Part shown: piece after piece, positions 1 through 7,733 of the stretch | Position numbering within the stretch: position 1 is the first letter of the stretch | Layout of the letters: each line of letters opens with the position of its first letter | NCBI GenBank assembly: GCA_021737645.1 | Contig: JAIPDO010000007.1 | Span: 37,362 to 101,361, forward strand | DNA: 64,000 bases | Direction of reading: 5' to 3' | Source of the DNA: Desulfarculaceae bacterium | GTDB lineage: Bacteria; Desulfobacterota; Desulfarculia; Desulfarculales; Desulfarculaceae | Made by a program: the position numbers and the translations under genes | Notes under the pieces: model-generated | What the model was told of the DNA's origin: nothing | What the model saw: the letters and a program-made list of their open reading frames with translations, nothing else | Database searches by the model: none

Positions 1-89
1 GATGATGGACCGCGTATTCGATTACTCAACCCCTCCCACCTTGGTTCCTGCTGCCCCCACCTGCGGATATCTACCTGAACTTTCAAAGC

Positions 90-104
90 TAACGCATTGC
101 GTTA
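90..104. promoter_or_regulatory. Operator-like palindrome, site I
   Basis: TAACGCATTGCGTTA is a perfect inverted repeat with 7-bp half-sites around one central base. It lies upstream of the GntR-family gene at 681, and an AT-rich promoter-like TATAAT follows at 129-134. Related sites occur at 194-208, 4349-4363 and 12978-12992, all in non-coding DNA near fatty-acid genes. I infer autoregulation by the adjacent GntR protein. The pairing of protein and site is unproven. Confidence 0.55.
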
Positions 105-193
105 CCACTTAATTTTATTTATATATTTTATAATTAATTATGTTTAAGCCGGTCAAGTGTTATCTGCCAAAAGTTACAAAAAATGTTACTAAG

Positions 194-208
194 TCGCGCA
201 ATGCGTTA
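194..208. promoter_or_regulatory. Operator-like palindrome, site II
   Basis: The right half TGCGTTA matches site I exactly. The left half TCGCGCA matches the site I half at 5 of 7 positions, again around a single central base. The distance from the centre of site I is 104 bp, about ten helical turns, so the two sites would lie on the same face of the DNA and looping is possible. The function is inferred. Confidence 0.45.
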
Positions 209-280
209 CAATTCAAGATGCTACCCGCAAAAAAACGACCCCAAAATATTTTTTTCGTCGAAAACTGATTCGCGATATTT

Positions 281-646
281 TCAGGAGTGAATCTCGCACC
301 AAGAACGGCGCAGGTTTTTATGCGGAGCCGCCAGGTTCAAAGCGAGTACCTCGCCAAAGTCGGCCACCGCAACTCGGTTTTCGCGCGGTTTGATATTAGT
401 TGACCGGTGGAGAGCAATATCCACTAAGGATTTGGCTTTATTGCTAAACCGTGCTATCCCAGATATTGTTGTAGGAGAACAATAGCCTTCCGGCATCAAG
501 GCCCATGTTTTTTTGGCTAAAGCCTTTATTAACTGGCTGCTCCGGCTTGCCTTGGCGAGCCACCTTAGCCACCGCGCCGCATGCCGGTTTTGAGCCCGCA
601 CCCGGGCAGAGGCAGTTTCAGCGTCAAGTCGAGCCTCTGCCCACAT
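281..646 (-). CDS. Doubtful hypothetical protein, 121 aa
   Basis: An open frame of 121 codons, rich in Arg, Ala and Ser. I recognise no domain, signal peptide, membrane segment or catalytic motif. It ends in an AT-rich non-coding stretch and begins just upstream of, and divergent from, the GntR regulator at 681. I see no clear ribosome-binding site before its ATG. It could be a chance frame in GC-rich DNA or a decayed fragment of a mobile element. I would not rely on it without homologues. Confidence 0.15.
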   Translation of the reverse strand: MWAEARLDAETASARVRAQNRHAARWLRWLAKASRSSQLIKALAKKTWALMPEGYCSPTTISGIARFSNKAKSLVDIALHRSTNIKPRENRVAVADFGEVLALNLAAPHKNLRRSWCEIHS

Positions 647-680
647 AGACGGTCATTCGCACTTAGGGGGAGATACGCAC

Positions 681-1388
681 GTGGTGAAAACACCCAAAAA
701 GGCCAGTCCCAAAAACGGCAACAGAAGAGGCCTGGCCATTGAGGAAGCCTATCAAAAAGTAAAAAAGATGATCTACCTCAATCAGTTCGCGCCAGGCCAA
801 AAAATCATCAGCAACGACCTGGCCAAGCGCCTGGACATCAGCATCACCCCGGTGATCCAAGCCCTGAACCGCCTGGAAGCATCCAACTTCGTCACCTACG
901 TGCCCAACAAGGGCTACTTCGTCAGCGAGATCACCGAGGAGGACGCCAAGCAGCTCTACAAGGCCCGTGAGGCCCTTGAGTTGTACATTCTGCCCTCGGT
1001 CATCGAAAACATGACCGCCAAAAACTTCGACGAGATCAAGGAGGCTTTCAGCCTCCAACGCAGCGAGGCCAAGAATCTGGTGGGCCGCCGCCTTATCCTG
1101 CTGGACGCGCAGTTCCACTTGAAGATCGCCAGCTTTTGCGGCAACGACATAATCTGCCACATGCTGCTCGAAATTTTCGAGAAGCTGTATCTGCGCTACC
1201 GGCCGGAATATTTGGGCAGCAACCGCATCAAAGAGGTGGCCGAGGAGCACCGCGCCCTGATCGAGGCGATTCGCCAAAGAGACGTTGACAAGGCCCTGGC
1301 CGCCATCCGCCATCACATCGCCCAGGGAATGGATCGAGTGGTCAGCAGCCTACAGGCGGAACAGCAGACCGACCTGAGCCTGGACTAG
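681..1388 (+). CDS. GntR-family transcriptional regulator (FCD domain)
   Basis: A 235-aa cytoplasmic DNA-binding regulator. The N-terminus (about residues 15-80) is a GntR winged helix, ending in the wing-like segment NKGYFVSEIT. Residues 85-225 form an all-helical FCD effector domain typical of the FadR subgroup, which usually senses a small carboxylic acid or acyl-CoA. The start is GTG at 681, preceded by GGGGGA at 666-671. Two copies of a TAACGCA-n-TGCGTTA palindrome lie upstream, and similar sites precede the acyl-CoA dehydrogenase at 4297 and the hydratase operon at 13162. I therefore infer a local regulator of acyl-CoA metabolism that also controls itself. The effector is unknown. Confidence 0.85.
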   Translation: MVKTPKKASPKNGNRRGLAIEEAYQKVKKMIYLNQFAPGQKIISNDLAKRLDISITPVIQALNRLEASNFVTYVPNKGYFVSEITEEDAKQLYKAREALELYILPSVIENMTAKNFDEIKEAFSLQRSEAKNLVGRRLILLDAQFHLKIASFCGNDIICHMLLEIFEKLYLRYRPEYLGSNRIKEVAEEHRALIEAIRQRDVDKALAAIRHHIAQGMDRVVSSLQAEQQTDLSLD

Positions 1389-1474
1389 GCCATGGGGCGC
1401 TTTGCTCCGGCCGTTACGCCTTGATTTGCGTGGGGATAGCTTGGTTGGGCGCCGCCCAGGATGCTCCCCCTAAT

Positions 1475-2260
1475 TTAGCGGTTGAATGCAGCCAAAATGC
1501 CTTCCAGCACCGATCCCCCCACGGCCCTGGCCTTTTCGCTGATGGTGTGCAGATACTCTATCTGACCCCTGGGGTCCACATCGCCCGCCTTGGTGCCCTT
1601 GCTGACTACGGCGCCGGGGCGCAGCAGGCCCCGCAAAATGCCGGCCACCTTGGCCTCGATGGCCTGGCCGTTCACCCGCGCCACCACCTGCCCCGCGCTC
1701 ACCCGCCCGCCCAGAGCCAAATCCGTCTCGAACACCCCGTCGGCCGGCGAACGCAGCACCCTCTTGGAGGTGTAGCCCGCTATGTTGCCCGGCACCCCGG
1801 TGTTGGGCTCCGGTGAGCCCAGGCTGATCAAACGGCCCAGGTTATGCCCCCGGTTGGTCTCAATGGCCAAGTCCACCTCATCCGGGGCGTGGAAACCCGG
1901 CCCCAGGCCGATGGTCAAGGGAGCCATGCCCTTGTTCAGCCCGGTGTTGCGCTTGGCCAAAAGGGCGTCCACTATCACCATGGGCCGCAGACCGCCACGG
2001 CAGGTCATGTGGGGGTCGATCAGCACCGGCAGTTCGGATCTGGCCCACAGCGCCTCGGCCTCGTCCGGGTGTTCAATGAGTCGGGCGGTGCGGCCTTCCA
2101 CGATCTTGCTGCCATCGTAGACCGCCTCGCAGAAGCATACTGCCCGGCGCACCGCCAGGGGGGTGCTGATCTCGGTCATCAACACGCGAAAGCCCGAGTG
2201 GGCCAAACGATAGGCCACGCCGCTGGCCATCTCACCCGCGCCGCGGATGAGGACTTTCAT
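1475..2260 (-). CDS. YqeB-like protein of the selenium-dependent molybdenum hydroxylase system
   Basis: A 261-aa protein resembling the YqeB/EF2563 family, which is linked by genome context to selenium-dependent molybdenum hydroxylases. Its biochemical role is not settled. The N-terminus (KVLIRGAGEMASG) reads as a nucleotide-binding fold. Around residues 185-235 there is a hammerhead, lipoyl-like segment (GGRVSAGQVVARVNGQ). I chose the ATG at 2260 because the fold starts there. An upstream ATG at 2314 would add 18 residues with no recognisable structure, and neither start has a strong ribosome-binding site. The gene is convergent with the GntR regulator. No molybdenum hydroxylase or selenophosphate synthase lies in the window, so it is isolated from its usual partners. 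Confidence 0.75.
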   Translation of the reverse strand: MKVLIRGAGEMASGVAYRLAHSGFRVLMTEISTPLAVRRAVCFCEAVYDGSKIVEGRTARLIEHPDEAEALWARSELPVLIDPHMTCRGGLRPMVIVDALLAKRNTGLNKGMAPLTIGLGPGFHAPDEVDLAIETNRGHNLGRLISLGSPEPNTGVPGNIAGYTSKRVLRSPADGVFETDLALGGRVSAGQVVARVNGQAIEAKVAGILRGLLRPGAVVSKGTKAGDVDPRGQIEYLHTISEKARAVGGSVLEGILAAFNR

Positions 2261-2414
2261 CCCGCTAAGGCTTGAGTTGGGCAGAACGTGACTTATGGCA
2301 TGCTCGTGATTCATGGCGCACCGTTGAGGATGTGTTTATATAGCTGTATTTATCAGGGGTAATTCTACCACCACTTCCACATCCTTGCGCCCACGGCGAT
2401 CAGCCGCGCAGCCC

Positions 2415-2453
2415 AAAAAAAGGGCAGGGAACGGTTCGTGCCGTCCCCTGCCC
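2415..2453 (-). terminator. Intrinsic terminator of the liv/acyl-CoA dehydrogenase operon
   Basis: A 13-bp stem (arms 2422-2434 and 2441-2453, one mismatch) has a 6-nt loop. On the minus strand it is followed by seven T residues (A-tract 2415-2421 on the plus strand). It lies just past the acyl-CoA dehydrogenase stop codon at 2477, so it closes the operon that begins at 11079. Confidence 0.9.
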
Positions 2454-2476
2454 CACTTTGACGTTTTATAAGTGGC

Positions 2477-4297
2477 CTAGAAGGCTTCCTCGGGAATCTC
2501 CATGGCTGAGAGATCTTCGGTCTTCAGGGAGGCGTAGCGGCCAAAAACGTTGGTCAGGATGTTGCGGCAGAAGAACTTGGCCGTGGCCACCTTGCCTTGA
2601 TAGAAAAATCCGTCCGATGAGCCCGGCTCCACGGTGGACAGCTTTTCACGGGCGATGAGCCCCTGCTCCAGCATGAGCTTGGCCAGCACCGCCTCGGCGA
2701 AGCACTCCAGGAACCGGGTGGCGAACATGGGCACCAGAGATATGCGGCCCTGCTTGAAGTACCCGGCAAAGCGCTGGGCGAAATCCGCCACCATGCCCAC
2801 CGCCTGACCCAGCAGCTTGAAGTCGGCCTGAAAGTCCTGGTCCGCCTCGTTCTCCTTGGCAAAGGCCATCAGCTCGGCCACCCACTCCTGGAACACCTTG
2901 CCACCCTGGGCGCCGATCTTGCGGCCCACCAGGTCCAGTGACTGGATGTAGTTGGTGCCCTCCCAGATGGAAAGGATCTTTATGTCCCGGGCGTACTGTT
3001 CCACCGGGAAGTCGCTGCAATAGCCCGCCCCGCCCAAGACCTGGATGGCGTCGCGGATGAGCACGTAGCCCAGGTCCGGAGGGTAGGCTTTTACCAAGGG
3101 AGTGAGGATGTCCACCCTGGCCTGGGCCGTTAGGCGCACCTGTTCGTCCGGGTCGTGCTTGGCCACGTCGGAGTGCAGCATGAGATAGGCAATGAACACC
3201 CGCATGGCTTCGGAGCCCGCCTTGAGGTTCATCAGCATGCGGCGCACGTCCTCGTGCTGAATGATGGGCACCGCCGGGCCGTGGCGGTCGGTGAGCGGTG
3301 CGCCTTGCACCCGCTCCTTGGCGTAGATGCGGGCGGTGTCATAGGCGCTGGCCGTGGCCCCGGCCGCCTGTATGCCGCAACCGATGCGGGCGTGGTTCAT
3401 CATTTGGAACATCTTGGCCATGCCGCTGTGGGGCTCGCCCAAGAGTATGCCCCGGCACTTGCCCTGCTCCCCGAAGTTCAGGGTGCAGGTGCTGGAGCCG
3501 TGGATGCCCATCTTGTGCTCAATGCCGGCGCAGAACACATCGTTGGGCTCGCCCATGGAGCCGTCGGGGTTCACCCATATTTTGGGCACGATGAACAGAC
3601 TCACCCCCTTTGTGCCGGCCGGGCCGCCCTCTATGCGGGCCAGAACCAGGTGGACGATGTTTTCGGTAAGGTCGTGCTCCCCGCAGGTGATGAAGCGTTT
3701 GACCCCGTCTATCTTATAGATGCGCTGGTCATCCGCGTCCGTATCCGGCACCGCCTTGGTGCGCAACGCCCCCACGTCCGAACCGGCGTCCGGCTCGGTG
3801 AGGCACATGGTGCCCCCCCACACCCCGGTGTACATCTTCTCCAAAAACATGGCCCGGTCCTGGTCGGTGCCGAAGTCCTCGATGAGGTGGCCGTTGCCCA
3901 CCATGAGCCCGGAGTAGGTCATCATTGCCATGTTGGCCCCGTTGAAAATCTCGCCCACCAGGCCGCCCACTATCTCGGGCAGGCCCTGGCCCCCGAACTC
4001 GGGGTTGTAGGTGGCCGAAGGCCAGCCATTCTCGTTGAGCACCCGCCAACATTCCTTGATTGCGTCTGGGGTGGTTACCTTGCCGCCCTCATAGGTGCAG
4101 CCGATGCGATCGCCGTCCTGCAAGGCCGGGCCCATCACTTCCCTACCCACCTTGAGGGCCTCGTCGATGATCATGGCGAAGTCATCGGCCGAGAAATCCT
4201 GGTAAGCCGGGTAGCTCAGAAGCCGTTCCACACCCAGGTGCTCCAGAAGCACGAACTTGCTGTCCCGACCATCGCGGCGGAAGTAGTTGACGCCCAT
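2477..4297 (-). CDS. Acyl-CoA dehydrogenase, long (about 600 aa) type
   Basis: FAD-dependent oxidation of an acyl-CoA to the 2-enoyl-CoA, passing electrons to ETF. The 606-aa protein has the N-terminal helical domain, the middle beta domain with CLTEPDAGSD at residues 165-174, the C-terminal domain with WEGTNYIQSLDLVGRK, and an extra C-terminal helical extension. This is the long form shared by DmdC and FadE5-like enzymes. The start is ATG 4297, preceded by GGGGAGA. An upstream in-frame ATG at 4330 lacks such a site. It is the last gene of the liv/acyl-CoA ligase operon but is set off by a 154-bp gap holding an operator-like site. A paralogue of the same type lies at 15304. The chain length of the substrate cannot be read from the sequence. 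Confidence 0.9.
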   Translation of the reverse strand: MGVNYFRRDGRDSKFVLLEHLGVERLLSYPAYQDFSADDFAMIIDEALKVGREVMGPALQDGDRIGCTYEGGKVTTPDAIKECWRVLNENGWPSATYNPEFGGQGLPEIVGGLVGEIFNGANMAMMTYSGLMVGNGHLIEDFGTDQDRAMFLEKMYTGVWGGTMCLTEPDAGSDVGALRTKAVPDTDADDQRIYKIDGVKRFITCGEHDLTENIVHLVLARIEGGPAGTKGVSLFIVPKIWVNPDGSMGEPNDVFCAGIEHKMGIHGSSTCTLNFGEQGKCRGILLGEPHSGMAKMFQMMNHARIGCGIQAAGATASAYDTARIYAKERVQGAPLTDRHGPAVPIIQHEDVRRMLMNLKAGSEAMRVFIAYLMLHSDVAKHDPDEQVRLTAQARVDILTPLVKAYPPDLGYVLIRDAIQVLGGAGYCSDFPVEQYARDIKILSIWEGTNYIQSLDLVGRKIGAQGGKVFQEWVAELMAFAKENEADQDFQADFKLLGQAVGMVADFAQRFAGYFKQGRISLVPMFATRFLECFAEAVLAKLMLEQGLIAREKLSTVEPGSSDGFFYQGKVATAKFFCRNILTNVFGRYASLKTEDLSAMEIPEEAF

Positions 4298-4348
4298 CTT
4301 TGTCTCCCCAGCCCGCCATCGGGCCGCCATATTACATTTATCGTTTAT

Positions 4349-4363
4349 CTACGCTATACGTTA
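4349..4363. promoter_or_regulatory. Operator-like palindrome, site IV
   Basis: The segment CTACGCTATACGTTA lies in the 154-bp gap upstream of the acyl-CoA dehydrogenase. Its right half TACGTTA is identical to that of site III, and the core ACGC of the left half is kept. It is the weakest of the four copies but lies in non-coding DNA at a place where an internal promoter would make sense. Regulation by the GntR protein is inferred. Confidence 0.35.
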
Positions 4364-4451
4364 TGCCATGATATAGGCATCAGATGGATAGCGCAATCAA
4401 TCTTTGCGTTTCGTGGTAATCGGCCGCTTGGGCTCGCGCCCTGGCCTCCCC

Positions 4452-5201
4452 CTAAAGCCCCAGGTAGGTCTTTCGGATCATCTCGTCTTCAAGCAGGTCC
4501 TCGCCCTTGCCCTGAGCGATTATTTTGCCTGAGGAAAGTACGTAGTTGCGGGTGGCCATCTTGAACACCGTGCCCACCTCCTGCTCCACCAAAAGAATGG
4601 TTATGCCCATGCCCTTGATTTGCTCGATCTTGTTGAACACCTCCTTGCGCATCAAGGGGGCCAAGCCGGTGGAAGGCTCGTCGATGCAAAGCAGCTTGGG
4701 CCGCGACATCAAGGCCCGGCCCACGGCCAGCATCTGCTGCTCGCCGCCGGACAGAGTGCCCGAGATTTGCCTGGTGCGCTTTTGAAGCACCGGGAAAAGC
4801 TTGTAGACCATCTCCAGGTCGGCCTGGGTCTGGGCCTTGTCCGGGTGCAGGTATGCCCCGGCGAGGAGGTTTTCAAGCACGCTCAGCTCCCGGAAGGGCC
4901 GTCGCCGCTCCGGGCAATGCACCAGGCCCATGCGCACGATTTCGTGGGCCGGAGTCTTTTCTATGGCCCGGCCCTCGAAGTTGATGCTCCCCTTGAGGGT
5001 CACGTCGCCTCCGGCGGTGCCTCTGAGGGTCATCTTTTCCCAGGCCACCAGGCCGGTGACCGCTCGAAGCAGGGTGGTTTTGCCCGCGCCGTTGGGGCCC
5101 ACCAGGCTCACCAACTCGCCATCGGCCACATGCATACTCAGATCGTTGATGAGCATGGCCTTGTCGTAAGAGACCGTCAGGTTGGCAACCTCCAGCAGCA
5201 C
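4452..5201 (-). CDS. ABC transporter ATP-binding protein, LivF type
   Basis: A 249-aa cytoplasmic ATPase of the branched-chain amino acid (HAAT) transporter family. Walker A GPNGAGKTT is at residues 35-43, the signature SGGEQQ at about 151-156, and Walker B LLCIDEP at about 170-176. The length is normal for LivF. It abuts the LivG-like gene directly (stop at 5202) and belongs to an operon with two permeases, a periplasmic binding protein and an acyl-CoA ligase. Because that ligase lies inside the transporter operon, the cargo is more likely a carboxylic acid, perhaps aromatic or branched, than an amino acid. That is an inference from context. Confidence 0.9.
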   Translation of the reverse strand: MLLEVANLTVSYDKAMLINDLSMHVADGELVSLVGPNGAGKTTLLRAVTGLVAWEKMTLRGTAGGDVTLKGSINFEGRAIEKTPAHEIVRMGLVHCPERRRPFRELSVLENLLAGAYLHPDKAQTQADLEMVYKLFPVLQKRTRQISGTLSGGEQQMLAVGRALMSRPKLLCIDEPSTGLAPLMRKEVFNKIEQIKGMGITILLVEQEVGTVFKMATRNYVLSSGKIIAQGKGEDLLEDEMIRKTYLGL

Positions 5202-5972
5202 TTAGACCCCTCCCTCTCCCAGATATGCCTCGATCACCTCGGGATTGGCCACGATTTTCTCCGGCGTGCCGTCGGCGATGATGGTTCCGAAGTCCAAAAC
5301 TATGATGCGGTCCACGATCTTCATGAGCTGGGCCAGCTTGTGCTCGATTATGATCATGGCCGGGCCCTCGCTGTGCAGCCGGCCAAAACGGCCTCCCTTG
5401 TGCAGCCGGGCGATGGACTTGGCCATCAGGTCGGTCTCCGCTGGGCTCAGGCCGCCGAAGGGCTCGTCCAACAGCAGCAGCTCCGGCTCAGTGGCCACGG
5501 CACGGGCCACCTCCAAACGCTTCAGATCGCCCTGGGACAGGGTGGAGGCCTTTTCCAGGGCCATGTCCGAGATGCCCGCGAACTCCAGGGCGTCCATGGC
5601 CTTGGCCTCCACCTTCTTGACCCACTCGCCGCGCTTCATGGCCCGGGGGCTCAGGCAGGAGACCATCACGTTGGCGATGATGGGCAAACGGCGGAAGGGG
5701 CGCATGTTCTGGAAGGTGCAGGCGATGCCCATGTTGACGATGTCCCAGGTCTTCTTGCCGGTGATGTTCTTGCCCTTGAAGCGGATTTTTCCCCGGTCGG
5801 GGTGCAGTATTCCGCTGATCAGGCGCACCAAGGTGGTCTTGCCCGCCCCGTTGGGGCCGATGAGCCCGATTATTTCGTCGCGGCCCATGCTGAAGCTGAC
5901 CTCGTTGGTGGCGGTGAGGCCACCGAAGTCCTTGTGCAGTCCGCTTATCTCCAAAAATGGCTGGGCCGCCAT
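5202..5972 (-). CDS. ABC transporter ATP-binding protein, LivG type
   Basis: A 256-aa ATPase, partner of the LivF-like protein. Walker A GPNGAGKTT is at residues 39-47, the signature segment TLSQGDLKRLEVARA lies in the middle, and Walker B LLLLDEPFGG follows. The long frame extends upstream to 6098, but that part reads through the end of the acyl-CoA ligase gene. The ATG at 5972 has GGAGG a few bases before it and starts with the expected LivG fold, so I chose it. The ligase stop codon (5975-5977) lies 2 bp before this start, indicating tight coupling. Confidence 0.9.
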   Translation of the reverse strand: MAAQPFLEISGLHKDFGGLTATNEVSFSMGRDEIIGLIGPNGAGKTTLVRLISGILHPDRGKIRFKGKNITGKKTWDIVNMGIACTFQNMRPFRRLPIIANVMVSCLSPRAMKRGEWVKKVEAKAMDALEFAGISDMALEKASTLSQGDLKRLEVARAVATEPELLLLDEPFGGLSPAETDLMAKSIARLHKGGRFGRLHSEGPAMIIIEHKLAQLMKIVDRIIVLDFGTIIADGTPEKIVANPEVIEAYLGEGGV

Positions 5973-5974
5973 AC

Positions 5975-7687
5975 CTAGGCCTCCTCCGCCTCTTCGCGCA
6001 GCTCCCGGCGGGACACCTTGCCCACGTCGGTCTTGGGCAACTCGCCCCGGAACTCGATGATCTGAGGCACCTTGTAGTGGGCCATTTTTTCCTTGCAATG
6101 GGCGATCAGTTCCTCCTCGGAGAGCTTGCCCCTAGCCTCGGCCTGCAACACCACGTAGGCCTTGATGAGCTGGCCCACTTTGGGATCGGGCACCCCTACC
6201 ACCCCGGCGGCCTTTACCTGGGGATGGTTGTAGAGCACCTCCTCCACGTGCTTGGCGAACACCGAGAAGCCCTTGTGCTTGATCAAGTCACGCTTACGAT
6301 CGAAGAAATGGAAGTAGCCATCCTCGTCCATGCTCACCAGGTCGCCGGTGCGCATCCAGGTCTTGCCCTCCAGCTCGATCATGGTTTCTTTGTTGTCTTC
6401 GGGCCGCTGCCAGTATCCCCGCATGACGTTGGGCCCGCTGAGCACCATCTCACCGACCTCACCCACCGGTACGAATTCGTCGCGCTCCACCTCCATGATG
6501 GCGGCGGATACATTGGGGATGGGTATCCCGAAGGAACCCCGCTTGGGCCGGTGCAAGGGGTTGGTGTGGCTCACCGCAGCGGTCTCGGTCATTCCGTAAC
6601 CCTCGGTGATATGGCTTCCGGTGCGCCGCTCCCAGCCCTCCACGGTGCTCTCGTGCAGGGTGTCCGCCCCGCATACGATTACCTTGATGCGCTTCCAGTC
6701 CACCCGGTCTGTCTTGTCGTACTCCTTTAGGTACTCGTACAGGGTGGGCACCCCGTAGAAGCCCGAGGCGTCGTAGCGCTCCACCGCGTTTAATATCTCG
6801 TCCATGTCCGGGGTGGTGAATAGCACCATGGTGTAGCCGTTTACCAGGCTGGTGAGCATGATCACCACCTGCCCATAGATGTGGAACATGGGCAGGAACG
6901 CGATGATGGTCTCGTTGCCCTCCTCGAACTTGTCGCTCCAAAAGGACAAGGCCTGAGCCTGGCAGGCGATGATGTTGTAGTGGGTGAGCATGGCCGCCTT
7001 GGGCAGGCCGGTGGTGCCCCCGGTGTAGGGCAGCGCGGCCAAGTCCTTCATGGGGTCCAGGCTCACCTGAGGCGCCTGGGCGGGCGCCTTCTTTATCATG
7101 TCCTGAAACTTCAGCAGCCCGTCGCGCTGGATCATGGCCTCGTCGGGCACGTGCATGCCGCCATAAGCCTTGGACATGATTTTTTTGGCGAACATCTTTT
7201 TAAGCTTGGGCAGGTACTCATCCACCCCGGTGATGATCACCTGGTCCAGCTCCACCCCTGCCTCGGACACCTTGTCGTAAAGGATGTCTTGGCACACCAC
7301 CACCTTGGCCCCGCTGTCGCTGAGCTGATGGCGCACCTCCTGGCTGGTGTAGACCGGGCTCACCGGAGTGACCACCGCGCCCACCTTCAAGGCGCCCATA
7401 TAGGCTATGACGTACTGGGGGCAGTTGAGCAGGAACAAGGCCACCCGGTCGCCCTTTTGTATCCCCAGGCCGCTCAGGGCCGCGGCAAAGCGGTCGGCCT
7501 GATCCTTGAGCTCCCGATAGCTGATCTTCTTGCCGTAGTAGATCAGCGAGGTCTTGTTGCCGTACTTCTCCACCACCTGGTCGAACATCGCCGGAATGGA
7601 AACCACGGGAATGTCCATTTCGGGGGGCACGCCTTGGGGGTAATGCTGCAGCCAGGGTTTGGATAGGTAGGCCTCTTTGGCATCCAT
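5975..7687 (-). CDS. AMP-forming acyl-CoA ligase (long-chain fatty-acid or aromatic acid type)
   Basis: A 570-aa ANL-superfamily enzyme that adenylates a carboxylic acid and transfers it to CoA. Visible motifs are the P-loop YTGGTTGLPK at residues 221-230, EGYGMTETAAVSHTNP in the adenylation core, the hinge region TGDLVSMDEDGYFHFFDRKR, and a C-terminal KTDVGKVSRREL carrying the usual catalytic lysine. The P-loop has G in place of the usual S (YTSGTTG). The gene is placed between the LivM-like permease and the LivG ATPase, so uptake and activation are probably coupled. The substrate could be a medium- or long-chain fatty acid or an arylalkanoic acid. The sequence alone does not decide. Confidence 0.9.
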   Translation of the reverse strand: MDAKEAYLSKPWLQHYPQGVPPEMDIPVVSIPAMFDQVVEKYGNKTSLIYYGKKISYRELKDQADRFAAALSGLGIQKGDRVALFLLNCPQYVIAYMGALKVGAVVTPVSPVYTSQEVRHQLSDSGAKVVVCQDILYDKVSEAGVELDQVIITGVDEYLPKLKKMFAKKIMSKAYGGMHVPDEAMIQRDGLLKFQDMIKKAPAQAPQVSLDPMKDLAALPYTGGTTGLPKAAMLTHYNIIACQAQALSFWSDKFEEGNETIIAFLPMFHIYGQVVIMLTSLVNGYTMVLFTTPDMDEILNAVERYDASGFYGVPTLYEYLKEYDKTDRVDWKRIKVIVCGADTLHESTVEGWERRTGSHITEGYGMTETAAVSHTNPLHRPKRGSFGIPIPNVSAAIMEVERDEFVPVGEVGEMVLSGPNVMRGYWQRPEDNKETMIELEGKTWMRTGDLVSMDEDGYFHFFDRKRDLIKHKGFSVFAKHVEEVLYNHPQVKAAGVVGVPDPKVGQLIKAYVVLQAEARGKLSEEELIAHCKEKMAHYKVPQIIEFRGELPKTDVGKVSRRELREEAEEA

Positions 7688-7733
7688 GTTTTTTCACCTC
7701 ACACGTTGCTGGGGAATAAGGACCTGCCAGGGT

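Larger units (their letters stand above)
1..680. other. Left-edge AT-rich intergenic region with operator palindromes
   Basis: This stretch has no convincingly supported gene. Positions 110-260 are much more AT-rich than the rest of the window and hold a TATAAT at 129-134. Two copies of a palindrome lie at 90-104 and 194-208 and are listed separately. A minus-strand reading frame of 121 codons covers 281-646 and is also listed separately with low confidence. The region serves mainly as the upstream control region of the GntR regulator at 681. Confidence 0.6.

Noticed and set aside
3155..5978. Long plus-strand frames (3155-4564 and 4620-5978) against the acyl-CoA dehydrogenase and Liv ATPases
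   Set aside because: Their sequences are low-complexity and rich in Gly, His and Val, as expected for the complement of GC-rich genes; the minus-strand genes show clear family motifs.
5202..6098. Upstream extension of the LivG-type gene to 6098
   Set aside because: The extra residues are a reading of the acyl-CoA ligase gene end in another frame; ATG 5972 has a good ribosome-binding site.
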